Below, one piece after another: positions 63,993 through 64,000 of a DNA stretch of 64,000 nucleotides. The stretch spans positions 13,711,659-13,775,658 of the forward strand of contig OY726576.1 of the NCBI GenBank assembly GCA_963383645.1, given 5' to 3'. This stretch comes from Muscardinus avellanarius. Its lineage: Eukaryota; Chordata; Mammalia; Rodentia; Gliridae. The notes under the pieces are model-generated. The model did not search any database and had not been told where the DNA came from. It saw nothing but the letters and a program-made list of their open reading frames with translations. The position numbers and the translations under genes are program-made. Each line of letters begins with the position of its first letter. The stretch's first letter is position 1.

Positions 63993-64000
63993 ACACATCC
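63993..64000 (-). CDS. ATRN: Possible end of one more ATRN exon
   Basis: A good donor (GTGAGT at 63987-63992, minus strand) follows GGATGTGT at the window edge. An exon ending here would have to end in phase 0 to match the 62200 exon. Only 8 bases are visible, so this is tentative. Confidence 0.3.

Overview
The window is mammalian nuclear DNA, almost certainly from a squirrel-related (sciuromorph) rodent. The main evidence is the dominant interspersed repeat: roughly 60 copies of a composite SINE with a 7SL-derived B1 head (GCCGGGCGTGGTGGCGCACG), an A-rich linker, and a tRNA-derived ID tail ending in CCAGTACC. This B1-dID architecture is known from squirrels, mountain beavers and dormice. The exact species cannot be read from the sequence.

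Two protein-coding genes are present and converge. GFRA4 (GDNF-family receptor alpha-4, the persephin receptor) lies on the + strand, with six coding exons from 6517 to 9854 and a poly(A) signal at 10488-10493. The 3' part of ATRN (attractin, the mahogany gene) lies on the - strand. Fourteen consecutive coding exons run from 62200 down to the stop codon at 22636, followed by a roughly 4-kb 3'UTR ending near 18635. All splice phases join without a break, giving 267 aa for GFRA4 and the C-terminal 581 aa of ATRN. ATRN next to GFRA4 in convergent orientation matches human 20p13; ADAM33 would be expected just left of the window and was not found in it.

Layout: 1-6516 is the GFRA4 5' flank, with SINEs, an L1 fragment, a perfect 28-bp minisatellite and one arm of an inverted duplication. 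6517-10510 is GFRA4. 10511-18630 is the intergenic spacer, with SINEs, an LTR relic and a 5S rRNA-derived fragment inside a SINE. 18635-22635 is the SINE-free ATRN 3'UTR. 22636-62200 holds ATRN exons and introns: a 2.9-kb ORF1-only L1/HAL1-like composite, a 56/57-bp minisatellite, a 148-bp GA tract, the second arm of the inverted duplication, MIR and L1 fragments, and dense nested SINEs. 62201-64000 is the next intron, possibly with the last bases of one more exon at the edge.

The most unusual non-genic feature is a near-identical inverted duplication of about 890 bp (501-1387 and 41979-42870). Each arm carries the same CCAAT and TATA boxes about 70 bp apart, pointing at GFRA4 in one arm and at the ATRN transmembrane and cytoplasmic exons in the other. 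Other points of interest are a SINE subfamily that has lost the usual B-box of its ID tail, the 5S-SINE chimera, the ORF1-only L1 with an inverted ORF2 piece, and two short GFRA4 introns that are free of stop codons in the incoming reading frame. I found no new multi-gene system. This is a conserved receptor locus in repeat-rich rodent DNA.
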